A DNA stretch of 64,000 nucleotides from Pseudobdellovibrionaceae bacterium (GTDB taxonomy: Bacteria; Bdellovibrionota; Bdellovibrionia; Bdellovibrionales; Bdellovibrionaceae). Numbering within the stretch: position 1 is the stretch's first letter; every line of letters begins with the position of its first letter. This document shows, piece after piece, positions 25,028 to 33,825 of this stretch. The DNA is taken from NCBI GenBank assembly GCA_016719575.1, contig JADJYV010000013.1, positions 496,001 to 560,000 on the forward strand, given 5' to 3'. Made by a program: the position numbers and the translations under genes. The notes under the pieces are model-generated. The model was not told where the DNA came from and ran no database searches. It worked only from the letters and a program-made list of their open reading frames with translations.

Positions 25028-26142
25028 AACTAGCACCCATTGAGCCTTATAGAGTTTTGTTTCTTCTTGGCGGGGCGCTTGGAATTGTCGGCTCGGGACT
25101 TTGGATTCTATTTAACTTTCATGTGACTCAATTCTATCCGAAGCAAGCCCACGCAAATCTCATGTACTTCGGACTCTTGTGGTGCTTTATCGCTGGTTTT
25201 TTTATGACAGCAATACCCAAAATGACCCGCACCCAAAGCACCAATACTTTTGAACTCTTCGCAGCGACTCTTCTTGGGCTTTTGCAGGCCCTCTTAAATG
25301 TACAAAATCTGACCGAACCATCTATTTATCTCTTTGGCTTACAACAGCTTTTTCTCATTGCCTTTATTGGACGGCGATTCTTAGTTCACAAACAAATTCC
25401 CTTTGTCGGATTTTATTTTTTACCTTTGGCTTTTGGGCAGTCGCTTCTTGGTCTTAGTTTATTTGCCTTAGACCCCCAACAAAACCAAGGACTCGTCACT
25501 CTTCTTTGTGGAGAAGCCTTGGTCCTTAATCTCATCCTGGGTCTCGGTAGCAGACTCATCCCAGTAATTTCGAGGCTGCCAAATGCCCTCCTCCCCACAG
25601 ACGGCAAAAACAAAAAAACAAGCCCGTGGCTTTTTGTTACTTTAGTACTTTTGAATGGCGGCTATCTTCTAACCGTCTTTGGATTTCAAAATGCGGGAAT
25701 CATTTTTCGCGCTCTTGCAACTTTAGTTGCGGCCGTATCTTTGCTTGGACTCTTTCGCGCCCCCTTGACCTGGTCCTATATTGGCGCTGGCTTAAAACTA
25801 GGACTCCTTGCTTTGCTTTTTGGCCAAATCATGAGTCTTCCAATTTTTAAACTTGGAATCGCGGCTCTTCATTTTATGTTTTTGGGGGGATTCACCCTTA
25901 TCACATTTTTGATTTCTACACGGGTGATGTTAGCCCACGGAGGCCAAAGCCTCGACTACGAAGTCTCATCTCGTCGAATTGCATTGGTTACATGTCTCAT
26001 ATTCTTGGCGGCTGCTTTTAGGCTGTTCTCCGGTCTAAATCCCCTCAGCGGATGGATCCTGATTTCTTTTTGTCTCTTGAGTTTTGCTGTCATCCTTTGG
26101 GGAGCAAAATTTATTTCAATCCTCACTAAGGCCTCGTCGTAA
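25024..26142 (+). CDS. nnrS: NnrS-family membrane protein
   Basis: 372 residues with about 12 membrane helices. NnrS hallmarks are present: EPYRVLFLLGGALG at the start, HANLMYFGLLWCFIAGFFMTAIPKMT with conserved His and the AIPKMT segment, GLGSRLIPVIS and the late HFMFLGGF. NnrS is a haem- and copper-containing membrane protein that protects against NO stress. It is the last gene of the DUF2249-nirK-nirV-SCO-nnrS operon. In the absence of a visible NO reductase it may be the local answer to NO made by NirK. Confidence 0.88.
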   Translation: MKLAPIEPYRVLFLLGGALGIVGSGLWILFNFHVTQFYPKQAHANLMYFGLLWCFIAGFFMTAIPKMTRTQSTNTFELFAATLLGLLQALLNVQNLTEPSIYLFGLQQLFLIAFIGRRFLVHKQIPFVGFYFLPLAFGQSLLGLSLFALDPQQNQGLVTLLCGEALVLNLILGLGSRLIPVISRLPNALLPTDGKNKKTSPWLFVTLVLLNGGYLLTVFGFQNAGIIFRALATLVAAVSLLGLFRAPLTWSYIGAGLKLGLLALLFGQIMSLPIFKLGIAALHFMFLGGFTLITFLISTRVMLAHGGQSLDYEVSSRRIALVTCLIFLAAAFRLFSGLNPLSGWILISFCLLSFAVILWGAKFISILTKASS

Positions 26143-26376
26143 ACAAGGCCATTAATATTTAAAGGAACTCGTTTTATCTCCGCTAAATATACCATCCCGC
26201 ATCAACAATAACGCGGAGAGCCCGCGCCAGCTCAAAGCGGAAACTCCGGTAGGAGTACTCCCCCTCTTCCATTCAAATATTGATTTCGTGGAGTTATTGC
26301 CCTAGCATTGAGACCGGTTTTCAGTTGAGCTAGAATAAGCCAGGGCAGACAAAACCTTTAGCAAGTTAGGATATTC
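26143..26376. other. Leader/intergenic region before hppD
   Basis: Holds a 5-bp hairpin ACTCC-GGTA-GGAGT (26243-26256) followed by CTCCCCC, and a single TTGAGAC half-site at 26308-26314. No promoter of either type could be called with confidence, and no gene is visible. Confidence 0.35.
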
Positions 26377-27444
26377 ATGGAACTGCAAAAAAATGAAATC
26401 GGACTTATAGGAATAGACTTTATCGAATTCACTAGCGAGAAGCCTGAATACCTTGAAAAGCTATTTCTTGCATTTGGTTTTTCAAAGGTCGCCCGTCATA
26501 AAAGCAAGTCGATCGAGTATTTCAAACAAAACGACATTCATTTTTTCTTGAATCATGAGACTGGAACCTTTGCCCATCAGTTTGCAAAAAAACACGGAGC
26601 TAGCATTTGCTCTATGGGATGGCGATTCGAAAACCCAGAAAAGTCCTATCAACTGGCGCTCTCGCGCGGAGCCCGACCCGCTGGAGGCGATTACAAAAAA
26701 ATGGGAGGAGCGACAATTCCAGCCATTTACGGCATTGGCGATAGCTTGATTTATTTTGTTGATAAAAATTCTGACAAAAATAATTTCGAAGCTTTTGACT
26801 TTACTAAGTTAGAGAAACCCATCCTACAAAAGGACAAGGGATTCACGGTTATCGATCACCTGACCAATAATGTCTACAATGGGACCATGGACGACTGGTC
26901 CAACTTTTACAAAAATATTTTTGGATTTAGTGAGGTTCGATACTTTGACATCCGCGGAGCCCAAACAGGACTGACCTCTTACGCGCTCAAATCTCCTTGC
27001 GAATCATTTTGCATCCCAATAAATGAAGCTAAAGAAACCAAGTCGCAAATCAATGAATATCTCGAAGAGTACAACGGACCTGGAATTCAGCATATTGCAT
27101 TCTTGACCAACGATATCCTTTCTTCATTAAAGGCACTCGAAAACTCGCAGATAGAAACTCTGGACATTGACGATACTTACTACTCAGAGATTTTTAACAA
27201 GTTCCCCCAAGTCAGCGAAGACCACGCCGAAATAAAAAAATACAATGTCCTAGTAGATGGCGAAACCCCAGAACACGGCGGTGGCTATCTTCTGCAGATT
27301 TTTACAAAGAACATTATCGGTCCAATTTTTATCGAAATCATTCAGCGCAAAAATCATTTTTCATTTGGTGAAGGAAACTTTGGCGCCCTCTTTAGATCAA
27401 TAGAACGTGATCAAATGAAGAGAGGCTACTTAAAGCCTGAGTAA
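26377..27444 (+). CDS. hppD: 4-hydroxyphenylpyruvate dioxygenase
   Basis: 355 residues, normal length. Two vicinal-oxygen-chelate domains are present. The iron ligands are the His in FTVIDHLTNNV, the His in GPGIQHIAFLTNDI and the Glu in GPIFIEIIQR. The C-terminal NHFSFGEGNFGALFRSIERDQ is the family signature that gates the active site. It converts 4-hydroxyphenylpyruvate and O2 to homogentisate in tyrosine catabolism, so it is an oxygen-requiring step next to an anaerobic block. No homogentisate dioxygenase gene is visible in the window. Confidence 0.95.
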   Translation: MELQKNEIGLIGIDFIEFTSEKPEYLEKLFLAFGFSKVARHKSKSIEYFKQNDIHFFLNHETGTFAHQFAKKHGASICSMGWRFENPEKSYQLALSRGARPAGGDYKKMGGATIPAIYGIGDSLIYFVDKNSDKNNFEAFDFTKLEKPILQKDKGFTVIDHLTNNVYNGTMDDWSNFYKNIFGFSEVRYFDIRGAQTGLTSYALKSPCESFCIPINEAKETKSQINEYLEEYNGPGIQHIAFLTNDILSSLKALENSQIETLDIDDTYYSEIFNKFPQVSEDHAEIKKYNVLVDGETPEHGGGYLLQIFTKNIIGPIFIEIIQRKNHFSFGEGNFGALFRSIERDQMKRGYLKPE

Positions 27445-27545
27445 CAGGTGTCGAAGTTTTAAACACTTTTTAATTTTTTTGAAATTATTAGCCCCCTCTC
27501 TCCAAAATATGGCGACCGATCTAAGCATGTGGTAAACACAAACCC

Positions 27546-28796
27546 ATGAAAACTATTTCTTGGACGTCATTTCTTTTAGTCATTTCATTAAACCTCCCTC
27601 TAGCGCAAGCTGCTGTGTGGACTCATTCACAAGAGTGGAGCCCTCAGGCCGAAGCCAGCTACTCTCATTGGGTCAAAACTAAGTTTTCGGCTGATATTTT
27701 TTGGAAAACGGGGGCCTATCCAGATATTTCTACTGACTGCGCCGACTCTGTTTATGCGATGAGAATGATCTTTGCTTACGAAAATAGCCTCCCCTTCGCC
27801 ATGAAACAAAGTGATGCGGTAGGTGGCCTGCTAACCAATGAGGCGAAGAAGTTTGACGGAGTTCGGGATCCACGCGAGAGATTCATTGCGTTTTTAAAAT
27901 ACGTCATGGGTCGGGCCAGCACGAACTCATTAGCTGATGACACTTACCCTATAGAAATCACCCGCGAAAGTTTAACCCCCGGGACCATCTATCTAGCAAC
28001 TGGAACTCATGTTTACCAAGTCATTGATGTGACGGACGGCGGAACCACGCTCATCCAATACTCGACGGTTCCCCGTGCTGTCAGAGTCATGAGTCGTGTG
28101 GATATGTTTCCTAACTACGTCCCTGGAGATCTAAAGGTCAAAGGGCGAACGAACGTAGATGGCTTTCGACGATTCAAGCAACCCCACATGTACAAAATTG
28201 CAGACTCTATGCTCCCGCACTACAGCCTAGAGCAATATACGAAAGCTCAAGAGTTTGCCATGAGCGGTTTGAAATTCTACGAGTGGGCCCAAAATCGCCT
28301 GGCGATTCGACCCGAAACTCCGCATGAAAAAATCCAACGTTCTTTACTCTTAGTTTGTTATGCCTCTTGGGATCGCGGCGAAGCCGTAAATGACGGCGTC
28401 TATGCCTTTCATTTAAAGAAAGTCAAAGACCGTCAAAATCTCTGCTTTAATGCAAGAGAATATGACAATTACTCTACCCCAACTCGCGACAAAAGGCTTA
28501 TCAACTATTTTGAATCTTTGCATCTGTTGCCGGACACGCCCGGTTACAACGAGTATCGTGGCGAGATGAAAGAAATGATAGATCAAATTATCGGTCGCAC
28601 TCAAAACGAAAAAACTGAAAACCGCTTGCTCGAGTGGTGCGACATTAATAAACAGGTTGGCGGACCTGGTCGGCCAATGTCTTTAACAGAGCTTCATGAC
28701 CTGGCCTTATCTGGACGCCTTGTTTCTGATCCTCATGCCAATACTTTGCAACGGTGGGGACTTGAACCATTCACTCCAACCTGCCAGCAATATTAA
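27546..28796 (+). CDS. Secreted protein, possible cysteine-peptidase-like (NlpC/P60-type) fold
   Basis: 416 residues with a signal peptide (cleavage after AQA). Residues about 60-85 contain ISTDCADSVYAMRMIFAYEN, where a Cys starts a helix, and residues about 155-165 contain GTHVYQVIDV with a His on a strand. This Cys-helix and His-strand order is that of NlpC/P60-like amidases. The middle and C-terminal parts are helical with three more Cys pairs. A role in cell-wall or peptide hydrolysis is conceivable but not established. It converges with the next gene 10 bases away. Confidence 0.5.
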   Translation: MKTISWTSFLLVISLNLPLAQAAVWTHSQEWSPQAEASYSHWVKTKFSADIFWKTGAYPDISTDCADSVYAMRMIFAYENSLPFAMKQSDAVGGLLTNEAKKFDGVRDPRERFIAFLKYVMGRASTNSLADDTYPIEITRESLTPGTIYLATGTHVYQVIDVTDGGTTLIQYSTVPRAVRVMSRVDMFPNYVPGDLKVKGRTNVDGFRRFKQPHMYKIADSMLPHYSLEQYTKAQEFAMSGLKFYEWAQNRLAIRPETPHEKIQRSLLLVCYASWDRGEAVNDGVYAFHLKKVKDRQNLCFNAREYDNYSTPTRDKRLINYFESLHLLPDTPGYNEYRGEMKEMIDQIIGRTQNEKTENRLLEWCDINKQVGGPGRPMSLTELHDLALSGRLVSDPHANTLQRWGLEPFTPTCQQY

Positions 28797-28806
28797 ATTT
28801 GAATTT

Positions 28807-29640
28807 TCAGTCGATTGATTTGTTGCTGGCCACCCAGTCAAACATTTCTTTGCGCCCCTGGTAAGTACATTTGCCTTTGGCGCAATTGCGAATAGCGCAC
28901 TTGCCACGAAGGATTTGTGGCGCTGTCGATTCACTTTTTGCTACGCAAACTTTTTTAAACCCTTTGTCTGAGCTCTTGGTTGCACTCGCGACAGTTCGTT
29001 GCTTCTTAATTGGCTTCAGAACAAGATTCATTGTTGGTGCCTCTAATGGCTTTTTCTCAACGTCAGATTCTTTTTTATTAACTGCCAATTGATGCTGCTG
29101 TTCAGAGGTGGAGGTCGTCGCTGCCGTCACCGGTCCTGATGTGATAGGAGCTGCTGTCGCCGCTGCAGAATTAGCCACCGGAGAGACTGGCGCCGTCGAT
29201 GCCGCAACCTCTGGCGCCAACACTGGCGGCGCTACGCTCGCAAGCGATCGTTCGCGATTTTTCGCACTACTCGATTTTGATGCTTTCTTTTTACCAGAGT
29301 CTTCAGAAGAAAACAACTTAGCCGTCGCAAGGTCCGCATATTGTTCTAAGACAGCAAACTCTCCACGAACCTGACAATCTGTATTCGATCCCTCAGAACA
29401 AATCTTTTCAACACATTTACCACGAAGTTCTAATTTTGATTCTTGATTTTTAGACCCAATACATCGTGTAACGACAATCTTTCCATTGTCATCAGTTCTT
29501 TGGGCTTTGCAGTAAGATTCCTGATCTTCGCCATCACTGAAACAACTCGCAACCACCTCTGCTGTCTTTTTTGATTTTGATCCCAAAAGAGAGCACCCAG
29601 TCATGATAAGACTTAAAGCAATCAAGATTTTGATTTTCAA
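28807..29640 (-). CDS. Lipoprotein with two Cys-rich modules joined by a Pro/Ala/Ser-rich linker
   Basis: 277 residues, lipobox LIMTGC. Two related Cys modules are visible: KLELRGKCVEKICSEG at about 75 and PQILRGKCAIRNCAKG at about 245, each followed by Cys and an aromatic helix. The earlier segment SCFSDGEDQESYCKAQ may be a third, partial copy. The intervening linker (about 115-225) is rich in Ala, Pro, Ser and Thr, typical of periplasm-spanning tethers. The family is not recognised; the duplication suggests two similar binding heads. Confidence 0.6.
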   Translation of the reverse strand: MKIKILIALSLIMTGCSLLGSKSKKTAEVVASCFSDGEDQESYCKAQRTDDNGKIVVTRCIGSKNQESKLELRGKCVEKICSEGSNTDCQVRGEFAVLEQYADLATAKLFSSEDSGKKKASKSSSAKNRERSLASVAPPVLAPEVAASTAPVSPVANSAAATAAPITSGPVTAATTSTSEQQHQLAVNKKESDVEKKPLEAPTMNLVLKPIKKQRTVASATKSSDKGFKKVCVAKSESTAPQILRGKCAIRNCAKGKCTYQGRKEMFDWVASNKSID

Positions 29641-29806
29641 ATGAAGCTCCTGTGCCGAAGAAGACCCAGTTTCTATTGAATGAGAAAGCGTTTCCCTTGT
29701 AAAGAGAGATTTATTTTGCAGAATTTTTCGTCTTATTTTAGAACAGGATTGGCAAGAAGTGGTGTCTCATAAATGGACAAGAAAAAATTAAATACCGCCG
29801 TTCTCG

Positions 29807-31171
29807 TCAACTCAGAATGACCTTTTGACCCAGCTCTGGCACACAACAATCCCAACCGAACTTCTCACTCAACCTGCGTCTGAGTTCATCTGCGGCCGCG
29901 GCTTCTCCGTGAGTAACAAAAACTCGACGAGGTTGAATTTTGGAACGACCAAACCATTCAATAATTTCGCTGTAATCTGCATGCGCAGACATGTTATCCA
30001 AATTCTTAACCTGTGCTCTAATTGGAACATAGCGCCCATGCACCTTCACTTCAGATCCCCCATTTGCAATGGTCTCGCCTCGCGTCCCGGCCGCCTGATA
30101 ACCAGTCAGTAGAATTGTGTTTTCTGGAAAGGGAGCGAAGGCCTCAAGATGATGTAAGACTCGCCCCCCAGTCAGCATTCCACTTGCAGAAATAATCAGC
30201 ATTGGCCCCTTTTTCTTATTAAGAGCAATTGAATCTTCCGTTTTTTGTATATATTTAACAACGTTGCAGATCTCAATACATTCGTCGCTGCTAATTTTAT
30301 GAAGATCTTTATATTGACCTAGCAGTTCATTCACATTCGTTGCCATGGGACTATTTAAAAACATTGGAAACTGCGGAATGCGATTTTGCTTTTTTAACAA
30401 CCAAAGGGAATGCAATAAAGATTGCGCTCTTCCGACTGCAAATGAAGGAATCAAAACCACCCCTCCCCGGCGAACGGTCGTATTGATTGTTTCAGCAAGT
30501 TCTTCTAAGACATCTGTATTTTTATGAAGTCTATTTCCATAGGTTGATTCAGTGATGACAAAATCAACCTCCGGAAGATTGGCAGGAGGAAAAAAAATTC
30601 TATCATGAGATCGCCCAATATCCCCTGTGAATGCGATCTTGAGCCCCCCCGCATGAATAATAACTGAGGCTGCCCCGAGTATGTGACCCGCATATCTAAA
30701 TTCGAACTGAATATCGGCGCCGATTGATTGGAGTAAATTAAAAGCTATGGGCTCAAAAAATCTTAAAGATTTCTCAGCCTCAGCTTGCGTAAAAAGTGGC
30801 AACGCAGGGCTGTGCTTTGTCCTTCTCGTACGATTCAAAAATTCAGCTTCTTCTTCCATCAAGTACCCAGAATCAGGAAGCAAGATCTTGCAAAGGTCCT
30901 TAGTTGCCGCCGTGGCGTAGACTTTACCGCGAAAACCCATTTTTATAAGTCGAGGGATATATCCTGAGTGGTCAATGTGAGCATGGGTCAAAATCACGGC
31001 ATCGATTTTTGAAACCTCTACAGAAAGACCATCCCAATTCTTAAGGCGAAGAGATTTCAACCCCTGAAAAAGGCCACAATCAATCAAAACTCGAGTATCA
31101 TTATAGGTAAGTAGGAACTTGGAGCCAGTTACAGTTCCAGCTCCTCCTAAAAATTCAAGCTGGAACGACAT
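29807..31171 (-). CDS. Beta-CASP metallo-beta-lactamase-fold hydrolase (RNase-like)
   Basis: 454 residues. Zinc motifs: HAHIDH at 63-68, GHILGA, and TGDIGR with the bridging Asp. Beta-CASP motifs: A (ESTYGNR), B (SASGMLTGG) and C (NMSAHADYSEI, with THGE near the end). The family holds RNA nucleases and related mRNA 3' end-processing enzymes. Stand-alone bacterial members of this YSH1-like branch often lie beside CBS, Usp and anaerobic genes. It is the last gene of a six-gene minus-strand run (34248 to 29807) headed by a sigma-54 promoter, 18 bases behind the previous gene. RNA turnover in low-energy conditions is a possible role (inference). Confidence 0.88.
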   Translation of the reverse strand: MSFQLEFLGGAGTVTGSKFLLTYNDTRVLIDCGLFQGLKSLRLKNWDGLSVEVSKIDAVILTHAHIDHSGYIPRLIKMGFRGKVYATAATKDLCKILLPDSGYLMEEEAEFLNRTRRTKHSPALPLFTQAEAEKSLRFFEPIAFNLLQSIGADIQFEFRYAGHILGAASVIIHAGGLKIAFTGDIGRSHDRIFFPPANLPEVDFVITESTYGNRLHKNTDVLEELAETINTTVRRGGVVLIPSFAVGRAQSLLHSLWLLKKQNRIPQFPMFLNSPMATNVNELLGQYKDLHKISSDECIEICNVVKYIQKTEDSIALNKKKGPMLIISASGMLTGGRVLHHLEAFAPFPENTILLTGYQAAGTRGETIANGGSEVKVHGRYVPIRAQVKNLDNMSAHADYSEIIEWFGRSKIQPRRVFVTHGEAAAADELRRRLSEKFGWDCCVPELGQKVILS

Positions 31172-31189
31172 TAAACCTCCAAAAATTCC

Positions 31190-31573
31190 CTAAGGTTTGC
31201 CGGGACTCATTTTGAAATTAAAAGTTTCTGTCTTGCCCTGCACCTTGGTTGTAACTTCTAGTTTGGCATCATTTTCGATAGGATCTGAAACTGTGAAGTA
31301 TCCCTCAGACTTAGTAAGGGACAATGTCTTAGCTGTACCGGGAGCCAGCCTACGCACCGTCAGCTTCATCTTTGATAAGTCGAGACTGGCCTCTTCTCGG
31401 CCAACAACAAAAATCTTGAGGGGAGATCCCGGCGATATCTTCACAGTCACCAGTTGCCCCTCTTGTCTCATTATATCCAAATTCGTCTGAACTGGCTCAA
31501 CTGGACGAGTTTGAGCACAAAGGGGCAAGGCCAAGAATGTAAATGCAAAAATTGAAAGCACTATTTGCTTCAT
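31190..31573 (-). CDS. Small periplasmic protein of unknown function
   Basis: 127 residues with a signal peptide (ALPLCAQ). The mature part is predicted as beta-rich (QLVTVKISPGSPLKIFVVG, KMKLTVRRLAPG, KLEVTTKVQGKTETFNF) and would fit a small Ig-like or copper-chaperone-sized sandwich. No family is recognised. It lies in the sigma-54-headed run, 21 bases behind the CBS gene and 18 before the beta-CASP gene. Confidence 0.6.
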   Translation of the reverse strand: MKQIVLSIFAFTFLALPLCAQTRPVEPVQTNLDIMRQEGQLVTVKISPGSPLKIFVVGREEASLDLSKMKLTVRRLAPGTAKTLSLTKSEGYFTVSDPIENDAKLEVTTKVQGKTETFNFKMSPGKP

Positions 31574-31594
31574 AACACTTCCCCCACGCCGCTA

Positions 31595-32002
31595 TTAATT
31601 AAAGCGGCTCTGACAAATATCACTCAAAGCACGGCAAACATCCGTGGTCGTAAAAATTCCTACCAAATGTCCGTTATCAACAATGAGTGCGCTTCCAACT
31701 TTTCTTTCTGCCAACTGAGCACTGACATCGCTGATCAAAGTCGTTGGCTTCGTGACATAAGCAGAGTCTTCGCAAATATCTTTTACCTTGGCAGTGCGAG
31801 CATCAAAGCCCGTCAATGACATTGCATACTTCAAGTCGCGATCACTAAGAACGCCATACTTCTGCCCTTCGACGACAACGACTGGAAGATGTCGCACCCC
31901 ATGAGCTTTCATCAATTTTGCGGCCTCTTCAACAGTTGTGTCAGAAGTTACCGAGCAGGGAGTAGTTGTCATGTATTTTTGAATTTGTGGAATCGATTTC
32001 AT
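31595..32002 (-). CDS. Small stand-alone CBS-domain-pair protein
   Basis: 135 residues, one Bateman module. CBS1 is at about 8-60 (MTTTPCSVTSDTTV, HGVRHLPVVVVEGQKYGVLSDRDL) and CBS2 at about 72-130 (CEDSAYVTKPTTLI, KVGSALIVDNGHLVGIFTTTD). Adenosyl-ligand sensing is expected. Its ATG overlaps the stop of the upstream secreted-protein gene by 4 bases, so it is translationally coupled inside the sigma-54-headed run. It is the second of four related CBS proteins in the window. Confidence 0.9.
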   Translation of the reverse strand: MKSIPQIQKYMTTTPCSVTSDTTVEEAAKLMKAHGVRHLPVVVVEGQKYGVLSDRDLKYAMSLTGFDARTAKVKDICEDSAYVTKPTTLISDVSAQLAERKVGSALIVDNGHLVGIFTTTDVCRALSDICQSRFN

Positions 32003-32433
32003 TGTATCTCCTTGAAAATATAAACCAACTCTTCATCGCCCAATTGCAGATATAAGAGTAGCTGTTGTTCTACAATTTTAAATTTGGTAGTGGTCTTTCT
32101 TCCTACAAGCATATCAGGGTCTTTAGAGCATTCGAAGCTATTGTTGGGATTAGCTGCAAACACGACCTCAGTTATCTGTTCGTTTTCGATTGTATAATTA
32201 GCAAATCGCTCGCAAAAGCCAATTTCTCCCTTGCGATCCCAATACAATCGATCAGTACCATTCTCAAAAAAAGTCCATGTCAAATTAAGGTTTGGATTGA
32301 ACGGAGGTATCACAGAACCACGATATATATGCCCCGTGAGTTTATACTCTGCACTTAACCTCGTCCCCGCTGTAACTAACAGCGGAAAAAAAATAGAAAG
32401 CGAAAGAGCAAATAAACCCAAGAGCCTGCTCAT
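31999..32433 (-). CDS. Secreted protein of unknown function
   Basis: 144 residues with a signal peptide (SIFFPLLVTAG). The mature domain is beta-rich (YKLTGHIYRGSVIPPF, NLNLTWTFFENGTDRLYW) with two Cys (GFCERF, SFECSKD). The layout looks like a small lipocalin- or META-like barrel, but I do not recognise it. It overlaps both neighbours by 4 bases, so the protease lipoprotein, this gene and the CBS gene form one translationally coupled set. Confidence 0.6.
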   Translation of the reverse strand: MSRLLGLFALSLSIFFPLLVTAGTRLSAEYKLTGHIYRGSVIPPFNPNLNLTWTFFENGTDRLYWDRKGEIGFCERFANYTIENEQITEVVFAANPNNSFECSKDPDMLVGRKTTTKFKIVEQQLLLYLQLGDEELVYIFKEIQ

Positions 32434-33794
32434 TGCAGCCAGCCTCGATCTTTCAGTTCAGCCATAGCCTTCTTTTGAACATCTGGAGATTCCTGTTCTA
32501 TAACAGCAATCAACTCTTGCTTAAAGCCCATAAAATCAGAGTAAGGATTTAAGCGCAAAAGTGTTTTCCAGGCGACGGAGATTCCGCTTTGGTTGCCTAA
32601 CTTCTTGTACATCCCCCAGAGAAGACCAGACACAATCCCGGAATCATGATAAAGCTTATCGTTAACATCCTGCAGTTTGAGATCGTTTTCGATCGTTCTT
32701 TTAAAGGGAGCTTTTTTATATGAAGTTTCGCCCATTTTCGGATTTGCGAGTTGCACTGCCGTAAAAAAATCAGCAAAGGCCTCATTTAAAGATCCCCCTT
32801 GCTTGTCGTAAGGAAGACCCGCAACAGATTCAATAACCGCATGTAAAGATTCATGGGTAACGATTGAAGGATCCATAGGAATCCGATCAAAAACTTCCCC
32901 GTCTCCTTCTCCCAAACGAATTCGTTGTTGGAAGTAGAAGGCCGTATTGGTTTTTTCTGGATAGCCTTTTTGAGTTTCTGCCTCTAAAACAAATGGCAAA
33001 CGAAAACTTAAATTCTTCTCAAACCAGCTCAACGCTTCGCTCAGGTAAAAGAAAACCTGAACTTGAGAAAAGCGAATATCGTTAACGGTAAAGTTGAGTT
33101 CGTTTTTCTCGCCAGGCAAAGCAATTTGATCTGCCTCCGTCGTGATTTTAATAGCACTTGATGAAAGCTCTTTGTTGCTCAAAAGCCCTCGCAATAGAAC
33201 TTCTTGAAGGTCGCTCTTAAGAGGCCCATTAGGAAATAAGTTGGCGGTTGCATCAATAAACTCAGAACCCAAACGTTTTTGAATCACAACTAAAAAATCT
33301 TTGTTTAAGTAATAAGCTTGAAGAGTGCCATCTTTCTCTTCAAAAATGAGCTTCCAGAAAACGTCTGCCACACCATCTATATCGTCGGCCCGGACTACCA
33401 GCTCAGGACCTCGGTAGAGGTCACTCGGTGAAAAGGCCTCATGTGCCTTCAAAAAAGAACGGAGCACAAATGCTTTTTGTGCTCTCATCAGAATTAAGTC
33501 TCGGCGGACTGACAATGGGACTTTCGACATCCAACGGTAGTCAATAAGTTCAGCCTGACCCTTATCTGATATTTTTTTATAATAACTGCCTTCGACTTCG
33601 ACATCTTCAATTTTTTGAAACTGAAGGACCAAGCCCTTCTCGCCAATAGTCTGAAGGCCTTTTTGCGATTCAACTCCGGGGGGGGTGGGCGGCATTTCTC
33701 CCTGTCCCACCCAACGAGCTGTTGTGAACGGTGCATTCTGAGTACAAGAAACCTGCAACGCCACCAAACAACCCAACAAAACTACTCTTATCAT
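32430..33794 (-). CDS. M4-like (thermolysin-type) zinc metalloprotease lipoprotein
   Basis: 454 residues, lipobox LQVSC (Cys17). The zinc-protease motif HESLH at 314-318 fits HExxH. The third ligand Glu is at 338 in GGSLNEAFADFF, matching the ExxxD of M4 gluzincins, and YHDSGIVSGLLWGMY further on matches the catalytic His segment of thermolysin relatives. Residues 20-290 form a large non-peptidase region. It is predicted to sit on the membrane facing the periplasm or outside. Secreted proteases are common in predatory bacteria. It lies in the sigma-54-headed run, 31 bases behind the first gene. Confidence 0.78.
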   Translation of the reverse strand: MIRVVLLGCLVALQVSCTQNAPFTTARWVGQGEMPPTPPGVESQKGLQTIGEKGLVLQFQKIEDVEVEGSYYKKISDKGQAELIDYRWMSKVPLSVRRDLILMRAQKAFVLRSFLKAHEAFSPSDLYRGPELVVRADDIDGVADVFWKLIFEEKDGTLQAYYLNKDFLVVIQKRLGSEFIDATANLFPNGPLKSDLQEVLLRGLLSNKELSSSAIKITTEADQIALPGEKNELNFTVNDIRFSQVQVFFYLSEALSWFEKNLSFRLPFVLEAETQKGYPEKTNTAFYFQQRIRLGEGDGEVFDRIPMDPSIVTHESLHAVIESVAGLPYDKQGGSLNEAFADFFTAVQLANPKMGETSYKKAPFKRTIENDLKLQDVNDKLYHDSGIVSGLLWGMYKKLGNQSGISVAWKTLLRLNPYSDFMGFKQELIAVIEQESPDVQKKAMAELKDRGWLQ

Positions 33795-33825
33795 AATCCC
33801 CCCAGAGCACCATAATAACTGGGAC

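Noticed and set aside
26243..26261. Structured leader or riboswitch before hppD
   Set aside because: Only a 5-bp hairpin and a short palindrome are visible; no known riboswitch core could be matched.
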